A stretch of 64,000 nucleotides of DNA from Sphingomonas sp. R-74633. Lineage in GTDB: Bacteria; Pseudomonadota; Alphaproteobacteria; Sphingomonadales; Sphingomonadaceae. The stretch is from NCBI RefSeq assembly GCF_013416555.1, contig NZ_JACCFG010000004.1, forward strand, positions 186,001-250,000, in the 5' to 3' direction. Made by a program: the position numbers and the translations under genes. This document shows, in pieces, positions 37,033 through 45,881 of this stretch. The first letter of the stretch is position 1. Every line of letters starts with the position of its first letter. The notes beneath the pieces were generated by a model. It was not told the DNA's origin. It worked only from the letters and a program-made list of their open reading frames with translations, and did not search any database.

Positions 37033-37206
37033 CGCATCCTCCGGCCGCCGCTTAGAGAAGATGCCGCCCCGCATTGCACGCGCCGTTCCTTCACAATGGC
37101 GTGCAATCCGGTCCGATCGCGGCGCGGGCGGCTTTTGTCGCAGCCGCGCAGCATTGTGGCGTTCGGCGCGCAAAGGGCACCTTCCAGCGTTGAGGAGGGG
37201 GCAGCA

Positions 37207-37857
37207 ATGTACGTTGTCGGGAATAGTCATCCGCAGGCGCCCGCCCAGCGGAGCCGCAGGGACAATCGGACGGCGATCCTGCGCGCCGGCCTGGTGCTGT
37301 TCTCGCGCCACGGGGTAGCCGGCGTCACCTTCGAGGACATTGCTGGCGAAACCGGACTGACCCGCCGGACGATCTACAACCATTTTGCGAATGTCGACGA
37401 CCTGTTCGCCGGCTCGATCAAATGGGCATTGGAGGAGCTCAGCGCACAGCTGCCGCCCGCGATCCCCGCCGAGCGCCCGCTCGACCTCGCGCTGGACCGC
37501 TATGTGCGCGATCTTCTGAGCCTGTTCACCAGTCCTCGCTTCGCCGAAGTGCAGCTCGCGCTGGTGCGCCACGATACTGACCGTCCCGTGCTGCGGGCCG
37601 CCTTCGACCATATGCTCGTCGATCCGCTGTATGACCGGTTCGCCACCTATCTCTACGCGCGGCGGTTGCGGGAGGACGGGAGCGATCCGCACCGGATCGC
37701 GCGCGAGATCGTGGCGGTCGTCCTGGGCCTGGCGGAGGCGGCCAGGCTGCTGGGCCGTTCGGCCGAGGAGACGCTTCGTGATGCCCGCTCCCCCGCGGTG
37801 ATGATCGCGCGCACTTTGGCTACACCGAAGCGGACGCCGTTGGTCCAGGTCGCCTGA
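37207..37857 (+). CDS. TetR-family transcriptional regulator
   Basis: A 216-residue regulator: the N-terminal TetR helix-turn-helix (RTAILRAGLVLFSRHGVAGVTFEDIAGETGLTRRTIYNHF region, residues about 20-60) and a helical ligand/dimer domain of the AcrR C-terminal type. The ATG at 37207 follows ttgaggaggggg. It is divergent from the glycosyltransferase (174-base gap), so it may control the glycosyltransferase/autotransporter unit as well as itself. Confidence 0.88.
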   Translation: MYVVGNSHPQAPAQRSRRDNRTAILRAGLVLFSRHGVAGVTFEDIAGETGLTRRTIYNHFANVDDLFAGSIKWALEELSAQLPPAIPAERPLDLALDRYVRDLLSLFTSPRFAEVQLALVRHDTDRPVLRAAFDHMLVDPLYDRFATYLYARRLREDGSDPHRIAREIVAVVLGLAEAARLLGRSAEETLRDARSPAVMIARTLATPKRTPLVQVA

Positions 37858-37943
37858 AGCCGACCGCAACGCCAGATGGACAAGTCCCGGGCCCAGCCAT
37901 AAAGAACGGGCACCTTCCCCGCATCGAAAGTTGCCCGGCCCCG

Positions 37944-38525
37944 ATGTTCCGTCCCTTGTACGATTGGGTGCTGCGCATGGCGCATCACCGCCACGCGATC
38001 TGGCTGCTCGGCCTGGTTTCCTTCGCGGAGAGCAGCTTCTTCCCGATCCCGCCCGATGCAATGCTGATCCCGATGGTGATTGCGCGGCGCGAACAGGCCT
38101 TCCGCATTGCCCTGGTCTGCACGATCGCCTCGGTGCTGGGCGCGATGCTCGGCTATTATATCGGCTATGGGCTGATGCAGACGGTGGGCGAGTGGATCGT
38201 CCACACCTATCATCTGGAAGCCAAGCTCGCCGATGCGATCCACGCCTATCAGAGCGAATACGGCACCTGGATCATCCTGCTGAAGGGGCTGACGCCGATC
38301 CCGTTCAAGCTGGTGACCATCGCCAGCGGCGCCGCCAGCTTCAACTTCCCGCTGTTCGTGCTGCTGTGCTGCATCACCCGCGGCGCGCGCTTCTTCATCG
38401 TCGCCGCGCTGCTCAAGCGCTACGGCGCGCCGGTGCAGGAGTTCATCGAGAAGCGGCTCGACCTGTTCGCTTGGGCGTTTCTCGGCCTGATCGTGCTCGG
38501 TTTCGTCGCCGTCGCCCTCTTCTGA
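37944..38525 (+). CDS. YqaA/DedA-like (VTT-domain) membrane protein
   Basis: A 193-residue inner-membrane protein with 4-5 hydrophobic segments. The SFAESSFFPIPPDAMLIPM and LLKGLTPIPFKLVTIASGA (cited in part) segments are the paired re-entrant motifs of the SNARE-associated/VTT family, YqaA subgroup. Members are linked to lipid scrambling and membrane homeostasis. It is upstream of secE on the same strand, 168 bases away; the order YqaA-secE-nusG is not one I know as conserved. Confidence 0.8.
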   Translation: MFRPLYDWVLRMAHHRHAIWLLGLVSFAESSFFPIPPDAMLIPMVIARREQAFRIALVCTIASVLGAMLGYYIGYGLMQTVGEWIVHTYHLEAKLADAIHAYQSEYGTWIILLKGLTPIPFKLVTIASGAASFNFPLFVLLCCITRGARFFIVAALLKRYGAPVQEFIEKRLDLFAWAFLGLIVLGFVAVALF

Positions 38526-38693
38526 GCGGCGGTTTCTTTTCCCCTGCACACGCGCTTGCGCCCTGCAAAGCAAGTCGCTAGATACAGCACCCAATCCGAC
38601 AGCGTGGGTGGGAAAGCACCGGTTCCTTTCAGAAGGACCGGGCAGCGGACCCATGCCCCGAAGCCGGCGAACTTTGAAGCGAGGATGGCCCCA

Positions 38694-38891
38694 GTGGCAA
38701 AGACCAGTCCGACCGAATTCGTGAAGCAGGTGCAGACCGAAGCGCGCAAGATCGTGTGGCCGTCGCGCCGCGAGACGATCATGACCGGCGTTATGGTGAT
38801 GATCATGACCTCGCTGCTCGGCGTGTTCTTCCTCGGCATCGACGCCGTTTTCGACTTCATCGTGAACTCGCTGCTGCGCCTGGCGCAGTAA
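38694..38891 (+). CDS. secE: Preprotein translocase subunit SecE
   Basis: A 65-residue single-span subunit of the SecYEG channel. TEFVKQVQTEARKIVWPSR is the conserved cytoplasmic amphipathic helix and motif, then one membrane segment. I chose GTG 38694 (MAKTSPTEF...) because gagg at 38681-38684 is 9 bases upstream; ATG 38685 directly abuts that site and is less likely. nusG follows after 35 bases, the normal order. Confidence 0.9.
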   Translation: MAKTSPTEFVKQVQTEARKIVWPSRRETIMTGVMVMIMTSLLGVFFLGIDAVFDFIVNSLLRLAQ

Positions 38892-38926
38892 GCCGAACGC
38901 AAGAACCAAAGGGAAAGAACGAACGC

Positions 38927-39466
38927 ATGGCGCGCTGGTACATCATCCACGCCTATTCGGGCTTCGAGGGCAAGGTCCGCGACCAGATTCTGGCCGACGC
39001 CACCCGCATGGGCCTCGACCGCCTGGTCGAAGCCGTCGAGGTGCCGACCGAGACCGTTACCGAGGTTCGCCGCGGCAAGAAGATCCAGTCCGAGCGGAAG
39101 TTCTTCCCGGGCTATGTCCTCGCCAAGCTCGAGATGAACGACGACGTCTACCACCTGGTGAAGAACACGCCGAAGGTGACGGGCTTCCTCGGTTCGTCGG
39201 GCAAGCCGCAGCCGATCAGCGAAGCCGAGGCCGCGCGCATCCTGAACACCAAGGACGAGGCCGCCACCGCCGCGCCCAAGACGAAGGTCAAGGTCGATTA
39301 CGACATCGGCGACACCGTCAAGGTCACCAGCGGCAACTTCGCGACCTTCTCGGGCGTGGTCGAGGAGCTCGATTACGACAAGAGCCGCGTCAAGGTCTCG
39401 ATCTCGATCTTCGGCCGCGCGACTCCGCTGGAGCTGGGCTTCGAGGACGTCGAGCGCATCAAGTAA
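38927..39466 (+). CDS. nusG: Transcription termination/antitermination protein NusG
   Basis: A 179-residue protein with an N-terminal NGN domain (WYIIHAYSGFEGKVRDQI, later FFPGYVLAKLEM) and a C-terminal KOW domain (GDTVKVTSGNFATFSGVVEEL). It binds RNA polymerase and links it to Rho or the ribosome. It follows secE as usual. rplK, which normally comes next, is displaced by about 11 kb. Confidence 0.96.
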   Translation: MARWYIIHAYSGFEGKVRDQILADATRMGLDRLVEAVEVPTETVTEVRRGKKIQSERKFFPGYVLAKLEMNDDVYHLVKNTPKVTGFLGSSGKPQPISEAEAARILNTKDEAATAAPKTKVKVDYDIGDTVKVTSGNFATFSGVVEELDYDKSRVKVSISIFGRATPLELGFEDVERIK

Positions 39467-39539
39467 GGCCGGCGACGGCAGCAACTATGCCAGGGGCCGG
39501 GGCGCAAGCTTCGGCCCTTTGCTTTTCGGGAGACCGGCC

Positions 39540-40208
39540 ATGGTGCCGCGCGAACTGATCGACATCGCCCAGGTGCCCGGCGGCGACGAGCTGCGGCTGT
39601 TCCGCCGCGGTGCGGACTTCATGATCGTACTCGACCGCAACGAGCTGATGAACAGCCGGATGAGCGGTTCCGAGGAAGCACTGGCGACGATGAGCATCGA
39701 GCGCATCGCCGATAAGAAGGCGCCGCAGATACTGATCGGCGGCTATGGCATGGGCTTCACGTTGCGCGCCGCGCTGGCCGTGCTGCCGGCCGATGCGCAG
39801 GTGGTGGTCGCCGAACTCGTGCCGCAGATCATCGACTGGGCGCGCGGCCCGATGGCCGAGCTCGCCGCCGGCTGCCTCGACGATCCGCGCGTAGACGTGA
39901 TGATCGGTGACGTCGGCGCGGAGATCAACCGCACCCGCACTGGCTATGACGCGATCCTGCTCGACGTCGACAATGGCCCGGACGGACTGACCCGCCTCGG
40001 CAACGACAGGCTCTATTCGACGCGCGGCCTGCAGGCGGCCCGCGCCGCGCTGGCGCCGGGCGGCGTGCTGGCGGTGTGGTCCGCCGCGCCCGACAAGGCC
40101 TTTGCCCGGCGGCTCGACGAAGCCGGGTTCGCGGTGGACGAAGTCACCGTGCGGGCGCGCAGCAATGGCAAGGGCGCGAAGCACGTGATCTGGTTCGCGC
40201 GGCGATAG
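39540..40208 (+). CDS. Spermidine-synthase-fold methyltransferase-like protein
   Basis: A 222-residue protein with a Rossmann methyltransferase fold. ILIGGYGMGFTLRAAL is the motif I loop, VVVAELVPQII motif II, and YDAILLDVDNGPDGL the aminopropyltransferase-like post-I segment. It is short and lacks the N-terminal beta domain of true spermidine synthases, so an SAM- or decarboxy-SAM-dependent reaction is likely but polyamine synthesis is not assured. ATG 39540 follows gggag. It starts 73 bases after nusG. Confidence 0.7.
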   Translation: MVPRELIDIAQVPGGDELRLFRRGADFMIVLDRNELMNSRMSGSEEALATMSIERIADKKAPQILIGGYGMGFTLRAALAVLPADAQVVVAELVPQIIDWARGPMAELAAGCLDDPRVDVMIGDVGAEINRTRTGYDAILLDVDNGPDGLTRLGNDRLYSTRGLQAARAALAPGGVLAVWSAAPDKAFARRLDEAGFAVDEVTVRARSNGKGAKHVIWFARR

Positions 40209-40222
40209 GCCGCGCTTCCTGA

Positions 40223-41551
40223 TCAGCTTTCCTTGCGGCCCAGCTCGCGGTTGATCCCCAGCGCCGCCAATGTGCAGACCGCGCCCGAGAGCAGGTACGC
40301 GCCCACCGCGAGCAGCCCAAACTGGCTCGCCAGGAACAGCGCCGCGAGCGGAGCAAAGCCGGCGCCGATGAACCACGATGCGGTCGCGGTGGTGCCCGCG
40401 CCGGTGTAGCGCCGCTTGGCCGAGAAGCTGCTGTTCACCGCGCCCGAGCTCTGGCCGAATGAAAGGCCGAGCAGGATGAAGCCGAGGATCATGTACACCC
40501 ATTCGCCGGTCGATCCGGTGCCGAGCAGCTGGGGGGCAAAGCCGCTATAGGCCCCGATGAACGCGGCGGACACGCCAAGCAGGGTGCGGCGGCCGATCCG
40601 GTCGGCGATATAGCCCGAGCAGATCACCGCGAGCAGGCCCACGACCGCACCGACCAGTTCGATCATCAGGAAATGCGCTGCCGGCTCGCCCTTCAGCACC
40701 ACCCAGGACAGCGGAAACACGGTGACGAGGTGGAACAGCGCAAAGCTGGCGAGCGGGGCGAAGGCGCCGAGGACGACGGTGCGCCCCTCCTCGCGCAGCA
40801 GCTCGGGAAGCGGCGTCGGCTGAAGCTCCTGCGTTTCATAGAGCCGCTCAAACTCGGGGGTCGAGATCAGCCGCAGCCGGGCGAACAGCGCGACGACGTT
40901 GATCACAAAGGCGACGAAGAACGGATAGCGCCAGCCCCAGTCGAGAAAATCGGCGGGGCTGAGCGTGGAGAGGAGGAAGGCGAACACCGCACTCGCCACG
41001 AACAGGCCGATCGGGGCGCCGAGCTGGGGGATCATCGCATAGAAGCCGCGCTTCGACGTCGGCGCGTTGAGCGAGAGCAGCGACGGCAGCCCGTCCCAGG
41101 TGCCGCCCTGCGCGAAGCCCTGACCAAGACGGAACAGCGCAAGCAGCGCCACGGCGACGCCGCCGATCTGGGTATAGCCGGGCAGGAACGCCATCGCCGC
41201 GGTCGATCCGCCGAGCAGGAACATCGCGATCGTCAGCTTCACCCCGCGCCCGTAATTGCGATCGAACCAGATGAAGAGCAGCGCGCCGATCGGTCGCGAG
41301 ACGAACGCCAGCGCGAAGATCGCGAAGGAATAGAGCGTGCCGGTCAGCGCATCTACATAGGGAAATATCACCGCCGGGAAGACAAGGACCGAGGCGATCG
41401 CATAGACGAAGAAATCGAAGAACTCCGAGGCGCGCCCGATGATGACGCCGACGGCGATATCGGAGGGGCGAACTTCGTGGCCGCGCGCGTTGATCAGGCG
41501 TGCGTCGCGCTCGAGCTGCGTGGAGGTCGTAGTGCTCAGCGTGGTAACCAT
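40223..41551 (-). CDS. MFS transporter, metabolite:H+ symporter (MHS/ProP-like)
   Basis: A 442-residue 12-span permease. The N-terminal SDIAVGVIIGRASEFFDFFVYAI, SRPIGALLFIWFDRNYGRGVKL (both cited in part) and RLGQGFAQGGTWDG segments are characteristic of the MHS subgroup, which imports organic acids or osmolytes with protons. The ATG at 41551 has a clear ggagaggga ribosome site. The gene is divergent from cyoA and convergent with the spermidine-synthase-like gene; its substrate cannot be read from context. Confidence 0.85.
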   Translation of the reverse strand: MVTTLSTTTSTQLERDARLINARGHEVRPSDIAVGVIIGRASEFFDFFVYAIASVLVFPAVIFPYVDALTGTLYSFAIFALAFVSRPIGALLFIWFDRNYGRGVKLTIAMFLLGGSTAAMAFLPGYTQIGGVAVALLALFRLGQGFAQGGTWDGLPSLLSLNAPTSKRGFYAMIPQLGAPIGLFVASAVFAFLLSTLSPADFLDWGWRYPFFVAFVINVVALFARLRLISTPEFERLYETQELQPTPLPELLREEGRTVVLGAFAPLASFALFHLVTVFPLSWVVLKGEPAAHFLMIELVGAVVGLLAVICSGYIADRIGRRTLLGVSAAFIGAYSGFAPQLLGTGSTGEWVYMILGFILLGLSFGQSSGAVNSSFSAKRRYTGAGTTATASWFIGAGFAPLAALFLASQFGLLAVGAYLLSGAVCTLAALGINRELGRKES

Positions 41552-41669
41552 GCGCGGTCTCCCTCTCCATCGCTCACAACTATACGCTCGGGTTTGCGCA
41601 TCATATATACGCCTTCGTAACGGTGCAGCTCATCCTTTAGTTCACTAGCCTGAAGCCACTGGCTGTCCT

Positions 41670-41683
41670 TTGATTCCGGTCAA
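41670..41683. promoter_or_regulatory. Candidate FNR/FixK-type box upstream of cyoA
   Basis: TTGATTCCGGTCAA matches the FNR/FixK pattern TTGAT-N4-(A/G)TCAA, with flanking symmetry extending to cctttga/tcaaagg (41667-41686). It ends 34 bases before the cyoA ATG. At that place an FNR/FixK-type protein would more likely block transcription at low oxygen, which would suit a low-affinity cytochrome bo3 oxidase. Confidence 0.5.
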
Positions 41684-41717
41684 AGGCAGCCGAGCAAAGG
41701 AGCGATAGCTGGCGCGC

Positions 41718-42866
41718 ATGCGGATACCAGGATCCAAGCGACTTCGCCGGGCTTCATGCCTGATCCCCCTCACCCTGCCCACTTTGCTGGGCGGCTGCGA
41801 TATGGTGGTGATGAACCCCACCGGCGACATCGCGGTGCAGCAGCGCGACCTCATCCTGTTCTCAACCGGGGTGATGCTGCTGATCATCGTGCCGGTGCTG
41901 GCGCTGACCGTGTGGTTCGCCTGGAAATACCGGCGCAGCAACCCGAACAAGGTCTATGATCCGACCTTCGATCACTCGACCACGCTCGAGCTGATCATCT
42001 GGACCTGCCCGCTATTGATTATCATTGCGCTGAGCGCGGTGACCTGGACGAGCACCCATCTGCTCGATCCCTTCCGCCCGCTCGAGCGCATCGCGCCGGG
42101 CAAGCCGGTGCCGGCGGGGACGAGGCCACTCGAAGTGCAGGCCGTGGGCATGGATTGGAAGTGGCTGTTCATCTACCCGGATCTGGGCATCGCCACGGTC
42201 AATGAACTGGCGCTGCCGGTCGATATGCCGGTGCATTTCTCGATCACCTCGACTGACCAGTTCAACACCTTCTACGCCCCCACGCTGGCCGGCATGATCT
42301 ACGCGATGCCGACGATGAAGTCGGAGCTGAACGCCGTGCTCAACCAGCCTGGCGACAGCTGGGGCTTCTCCGGAAACTATACCGGACGCGGCCATTCGGA
42401 TAACCGCTTCAAGCTGCGCGGCGTGAGCAAGACAGACTTCGACAAATGGGTCGCGGTCGCAAAGGCCGGCGGCAAGCTCGACACCAACGCTTATGTCGCG
42501 CTTGCCAAGCCGAGTGAGAAAGTGCCGGTGATGCGCTTCTCTGCGGTCCAGCCGGGCCTGTTCGACAAGATCGTCAACCAGTGCGTCGAGCCCGGCCAGC
42601 CCTGCATGGTCGACGTGATGCGGGGCGACATGCTCCGCGCCGCCGGCAAGCCCGCCCAGCACCTGCCCGCGCCGATGCCGATGGGCGGCACACCCACTCC
42701 CGCGCTCGAAAAGGCACCGAACGACAAGGGAAGCGGTCCGAACGTGACCCGGCCGAAGGACGGACATCCACCCGGGCCGCACAAGCCCGGTGACCCGGCC
42801 AACCGGGACATGTCCGCCCTGAACCCCCTTCCCCTCCCCGGCGCCCCGCGCGCCGCCCGGGCCTGA
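41718..42866 (+). CDS. cyoA: Cytochrome bo3 ubiquinol oxidase subunit II
   Basis: A 382-residue lipoprotein: signal sequence with lipobox LLGGC, two membrane spans (residues about 45-70 and 90-115), then a periplasmic cupredoxin-like domain containing [18 protein letters not shown] and [19 protein letters not shown], the CyoA signature that has lost the CuA ligands. The last ~60 residues are a proline-rich extension not needed by the fold. First gene of cyoABCD, 17 bases before cyoB. Its ribosome site is weak. Confidence 0.95.
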   Translation: MRIPGSKRLRRASCLIPLTLPTLLGGCDMVVMNPTGDIAVQQRDLILFSTGVMLLIIVPVLALTVWFAWKYRRSNPNKVYDPTFDHSTTLELIIWTCPLLIIIALSAVTWTSTHLLDPFRPLERIAPGKPVPAGTRPLEVQAVGMDWKWLFIYPDLGIATVNELALPVDMPVHFSITSTDQFNTFYAPTLAGMIYAMPTMKSELNAVLNQPGDSWGFSGNYTGRGHSDNRFKLRGVSKTDFDKWVAVAKAGGKLDTNAYVALAKPSEKVPVMRFSAVQPGLFDKIVNQCVEPGQPCMVDVMRGDMLRAAGKPAQHLPAPMPMGGTPTPALEKAPNDKGSGPNVTRPKDGHPPGPHKPGDPANRDMSALNPLPLPGAPRAARA

Positions 42867-42882
42867 GCGCAACGGAACCGCC

Positions 42883-44880
42883 ATGAGTGACACATTGATC
42901 AAGACGGTGTTCGGACGCCTGAGCTGGGAGTCCTTCCCGTTCCACGAGCCGATCCTGCTCGGCACCTTCATCGTCGTCTCGCTGCTCGGCCTCGGCCTGG
43001 TCGGCGTGGTGACCAAGTACAAGCTGTGGGGCTATCTCTGGACCGAGTGGTTCACCAGCGTCGATCACAAGAAGATCGGCATCATGTACATCATCCTGGG
43101 CATCGTGATGCTGCTGCGCGGCTTCTCCGATGCGCTGATGATGCGCGCGCAGCAGGCGATCGCGTTCGGGAGCAACCCCGGATACCTGCCGGCGCACCAT
43201 TATGACCAGATCTTCACCGCGCACGGGACGATCATGATCTTCTTCGTCGCGATCCCGCTCGTCGTCGGCATCATCAACTTCGTGATGCCGCTCCAGATCG
43301 GCGCGCGCGACGTGGCCTTCCCGTTCCTCAACAATCTCAGCTTCTGGCTGACGGTGGCGGGCGCAGTGCTGACGATGATCTCGCTGTTCGTCGGCGAGTT
43401 CGCGCGGACCGGCTGGCTGTCCTACGCGCCGCTGGCGGGGCTGGCCTACAGCCCCGACACAGGCGTCGACTATTATCTATGGTCGCTGCAGATAGCCGGC
43501 GTCGGCACGACATTATCGGCGATCAACATGGTCGCCACGATCATCAAGATGCGTGCGCCGGGCATGACGATGATGAAGATGCCGGTGTTCTGCTGGACCG
43601 CGCTCTGCTCGAACATCCTCGCCATCGCCATCTTCCCGGCGCTGACCGCAGCGTTCTTCCTGCTGCTGCTCGATCGCTATGCCGGCACGCACTTCTTCAC
43701 CAACGAGCTCGGCGGCGCGCCGATGATGTATTGGAACATGGTGTGGATCTGGGGCCATCCCGAGGTCTATGTCCTCGTCCTCCCGGCCTTCGGCATCTAT
43801 TCCGAGATCACCCAGACCTTCACCGGCAAGCGCCTGTTCGGCTATTCGTCGATGGTCTACGCGACGGTCGTCATCACCATCCTCAGCTACCTCGTCTGGC
43901 TGCACCACTTCTTCACGATGGGCGCGGGGCCGACGGTCAACAGCTTCTTCGGCATCGCCACGATGGTGATCTCGATCCCCACGGGCGCGAAGATCTTCAA
44001 CTGGCTGTTCACGATGTACCGCGGCAACATCCGCTTCGAGCTGCCGATGATGTGGGTGCTCGCCTTCATGATCACCTTCACCGTGGGTGGCATGACCGGC
44101 GTGCTGCTCGCCATCCCGCCGGCCGACTTCGTGCTGCACAACTCGCTGTTCCTGGTGGCGCACTTCCACAACACGATCATCGGCGGCGTGGTGTTCGGCC
44201 TGTTCGCGGCGATGGTCTACTGGTTCCCCAAGGCGTTCGGCTTCAAGCTCGACGAATTCTGGGGCAAGGTCGCCTTCTGGGGCTGGGTTGCCGGCTACTG
44301 GATCGCCTGGACGCCGATCTACATCGTCGGCCTGATGGGCACCACGCGCCGCGTGAACCATTTCGACGATCCCTCGATCCAGCCTTACTTCGTGATCGCG
44401 GCGATCGGCGCGGTGATCATCCTGGTCGGCATCCTCGGCTTCGTGATGAGCATCCTGGTCGGCTGGCTGAAGCGCGACCAGCTCAAGGACACGACTGGCG
44501 ATCCCTGGGAGGGTCGCACACTCGAATGGTCGACCTCGTCGCCGCCGCCTGCGTACAACTACGCCTTCACGCCCGTCATCCACGACCTCGATGCCTGGTA
44601 CGACATGAAGGCACGCGGCTATGAGCGCCCGACCACCGGCTTCCGCCCGATCCACATGCCGAAGAACACCGGCGCGGGCGTGATCCTGTCGGCACTGGCG
44701 CTGGTGATGGGCTTCGCCATGGTCTGGTACATCTGGTGGCTCGCCGCGGTCAGCTTCATCGGCCTGTTCGTGGTGGCGATCGCCCACAGCTTCAACTTCA
44801 AGCGCGACACCTACATTCCCGCCGCGGAAGTCGCCCAAACCGAGGACAAGCGCACGCAGCTGCTTGCACAGGGGGCCTGA
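42883..44880 (+). CDS. cyoB: Cytochrome bo3 ubiquinol oxidase subunit I
   Basis: A 665-residue, 15-span heme-copper oxidase core subunit that reduces O2 to water and pumps protons. Visible ligand regions are [12 protein letters not shown] (low-spin heme His), [20 protein letters not shown] (CuB His and the cross-linked Tyr), [11 protein letters not shown] (CuB His pair), and [11 protein letters not shown] (heme His pair). The length and N-terminal extra span match CyoB, not aa3 CoxA. cyoC follows after one base. Confidence 0.97.
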   Translation: MSDTLIKTVFGRLSWESFPFHEPILLGTFIVVSLLGLGLVGVVTKYKLWGYLWTEWFTSVDHKKIGIMYIILGIVMLLRGFSDALMMRAQQAIAFGSNPGYLPAHHYDQIFTAHGTIMIFFVAIPLVVGIINFVMPLQIGARDVAFPFLNNLSFWLTVAGAVLTMISLFVGEFARTGWLSYAPLAGLAYSPDTGVDYYLWSLQIAGVGTTLSAINMVATIIKMRAPGMTMMKMPVFCWTALCSNILAIAIFPALTAAFFLLLLDRYAGTHFFTNELGGAPMMYWNMVWIWGHPEVYVLVLPAFGIYSEITQTFTGKRLFGYSSMVYATVVITILSYLVWLHHFFTMGAGPTVNSFFGIATMVISIPTGAKIFNWLFTMYRGNIRFELPMMWVLAFMITFTVGGMTGVLLAIPPADFVLHNSLFLVAHFHNTIIGGVVFGLFAAMVYWFPKAFGFKLDEFWGKVAFWGWVAGYWIAWTPIYIVGLMGTTRRVNHFDDPSIQPYFVIAAIGAVIILVGILGFVMSILVGWLKRDQLKDTTGDPWEGRTLEWSTSSPPPAYNYAFTPVIHDLDAWYDMKARGYERPTTGFRPIHMPKNTGAGVILSALALVMGFAMVWYIWWLAAVSFIGLFVVAIAHSFNFKRDTYIPAAEVAQTEDKRTQLLAQGA

Positions 44881-44881
44881 C

Positions 44882-45517
44882 ATGACCGACCACGCACTAG
44901 ACCCGCAGGCCAGCCCGACCTGGTATCTCGCCGAAGAGGAGGAGCATCACGATCATGGTGCCAGCGGCCCGACGATCCTGGGCTTCTGGATCTACCTGAT
45001 GAGCGACGCGCTCATCTTCGCCTCGCTCTTCGCCATGTTCGGCGTGGTGAGCATGGCCTTTGCCGGTGGCCCAGTGCCGCGCGAGATATTCGACCTGAAG
45101 CTCGTCGCGCTCAACACCGGGCTGCTGCTCGCTTCCTCAATCACCTTCGGCGAAGCGATGCCGCACATGGAGGCGGGCCGGGTCGGCGCGGTCCGCTTCT
45201 GGCTGGCGATCACCGGGCTGCTCGGCGCCGGCTTCATCGGGATCGAGCTCTACGAGTTCGCGCACCTGATCGCCGAGAATGCCGGGCCGGACCGCAGCGC
45301 CTTCCTGTCAGCCTTCTTCACGCTGGTCGGTACCCACGGCGCCCATGTGACCGTCGGCCTGATCTGGCTGGTCGTCATGCTGGTCCAGATCGGCCAGCAC
45401 GGCCTGATCCCCGCGACCAAACGGCGGCTGATCTGCCTGTCGATGTTCTGGCACTTCCTGGACATCATCTGGATCGGCGTCTTCACCTTCGTCTATCTGT
45501 TTGGAGTGATCCGTTGA
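44882..45517 (+). CDS. cyoC: Cytochrome bo3 ubiquinol oxidase subunit III
   Basis: A 211-residue five-span subunit III. It begins with an acidic/His-rich stretch (EEEEHHDHG) and has the conserved GFWIYLMSDALIFASLFAMFG and THGAHVTVGLIWL segments (first cited in part). ATG 44882 is the first codon after the cyoB stop. The stop overlaps the cyoD TTG start. Confidence 0.95.
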   Translation: MTDHALDPQASPTWYLAEEEEHHDHGASGPTILGFWIYLMSDALIFASLFAMFGVVSMAFAGGPVPREIFDLKLVALNTGLLLASSITFGEAMPHMEAGRVGAVRFWLAITGLLGAGFIGIELYEFAHLIAENAGPDRSAFLSAFFTLVGTHGAHVTVGLIWLVVMLVQIGQHGLIPATKRRLICLSMFWHFLDIIWIGVFTFVYLFGVIR

Positions 45518-45867
45518 GCACCCCGCGCGACACACCCACCGCCCATGCGCACGGCAATGGCCACCGCATCGGCTCCGTCCTGGCGATCATCCTGACGGTA
45601 ATCCCGTTCTGGCTGGTGATGAGCGGTCCCACGCTCTCGCCTGGCTGGACCGCGGCGATCATCTTCGCCTTCGCGATCGTCCAGATCATTGTCCATGTGC
45701 TGTTCTTCCTGCACCTCGACACGCGGTCCGAGGGCGGATGGACGCTGCTCGCCTTCCTGTTCACCACCGTGATCGTGGTGCTCACGATCGGCGGGTCGAT
45801 CTGGGTGATGTACCATCTTAACACCAACATGATGCCGATGCCGACGGATATGGGGGGCGGGCACTAA
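45514..45867 (+). CDS. cyoD: Cytochrome bo3 ubiquinol oxidase subunit IV
   Basis: A 117-residue three-span subunit with the CyoD pattern (IGSVLAIILTVIPFWLVM, IVHVLFFLHLDTRSEGGW). Translation starts at TTG 45514, overlapping the cyoC stop (TTGA) with ggag at 45503-45506; no ATG fits. The stop codon lies in the loop of a terminator hairpin. No cyoE (heme O synthase) or surf1 gene follows, so heme O must come from a gene elsewhere. Confidence 0.93.
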   Translation: MSTPRDTPTAHAHGNGHRIGSVLAIILTVIPFWLVMSGPTLSPGWTAAIIFAFAIVQIIVHVLFFLHLDTRSEGGWTLLAFLFTTVIVVLTIGGSIWVMYHLNTNMMPMPTDMGGGH

Positions 45868-45877
45868 CCCGCCCCCC
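45852..45877 (+). terminator. cyo operon terminator overlapping the cyoD stop
   Basis: Perfect arms ggggggcggg (45852-45861) and cccgcccccc (45868-45877); the 6-base loop cactaa contains the cyoD TAA. A short ttt follows. On the minus strand it also lies just beyond the stop of the convergent gene at 45882. Confidence 0.75.
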
Positions 45878-45881
45878 TTTC

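Noticed and set aside
38526..38693. tRNA-Trp, often found upstream of secE
   Set aside because: No cloverleaf or CCA-anticodon pattern can be traced in this interval.
39540..40208. True spermidine synthase (speE)
   Set aside because: Too short, lacks the N-terminal beta domain, and the motifs match only the fold.
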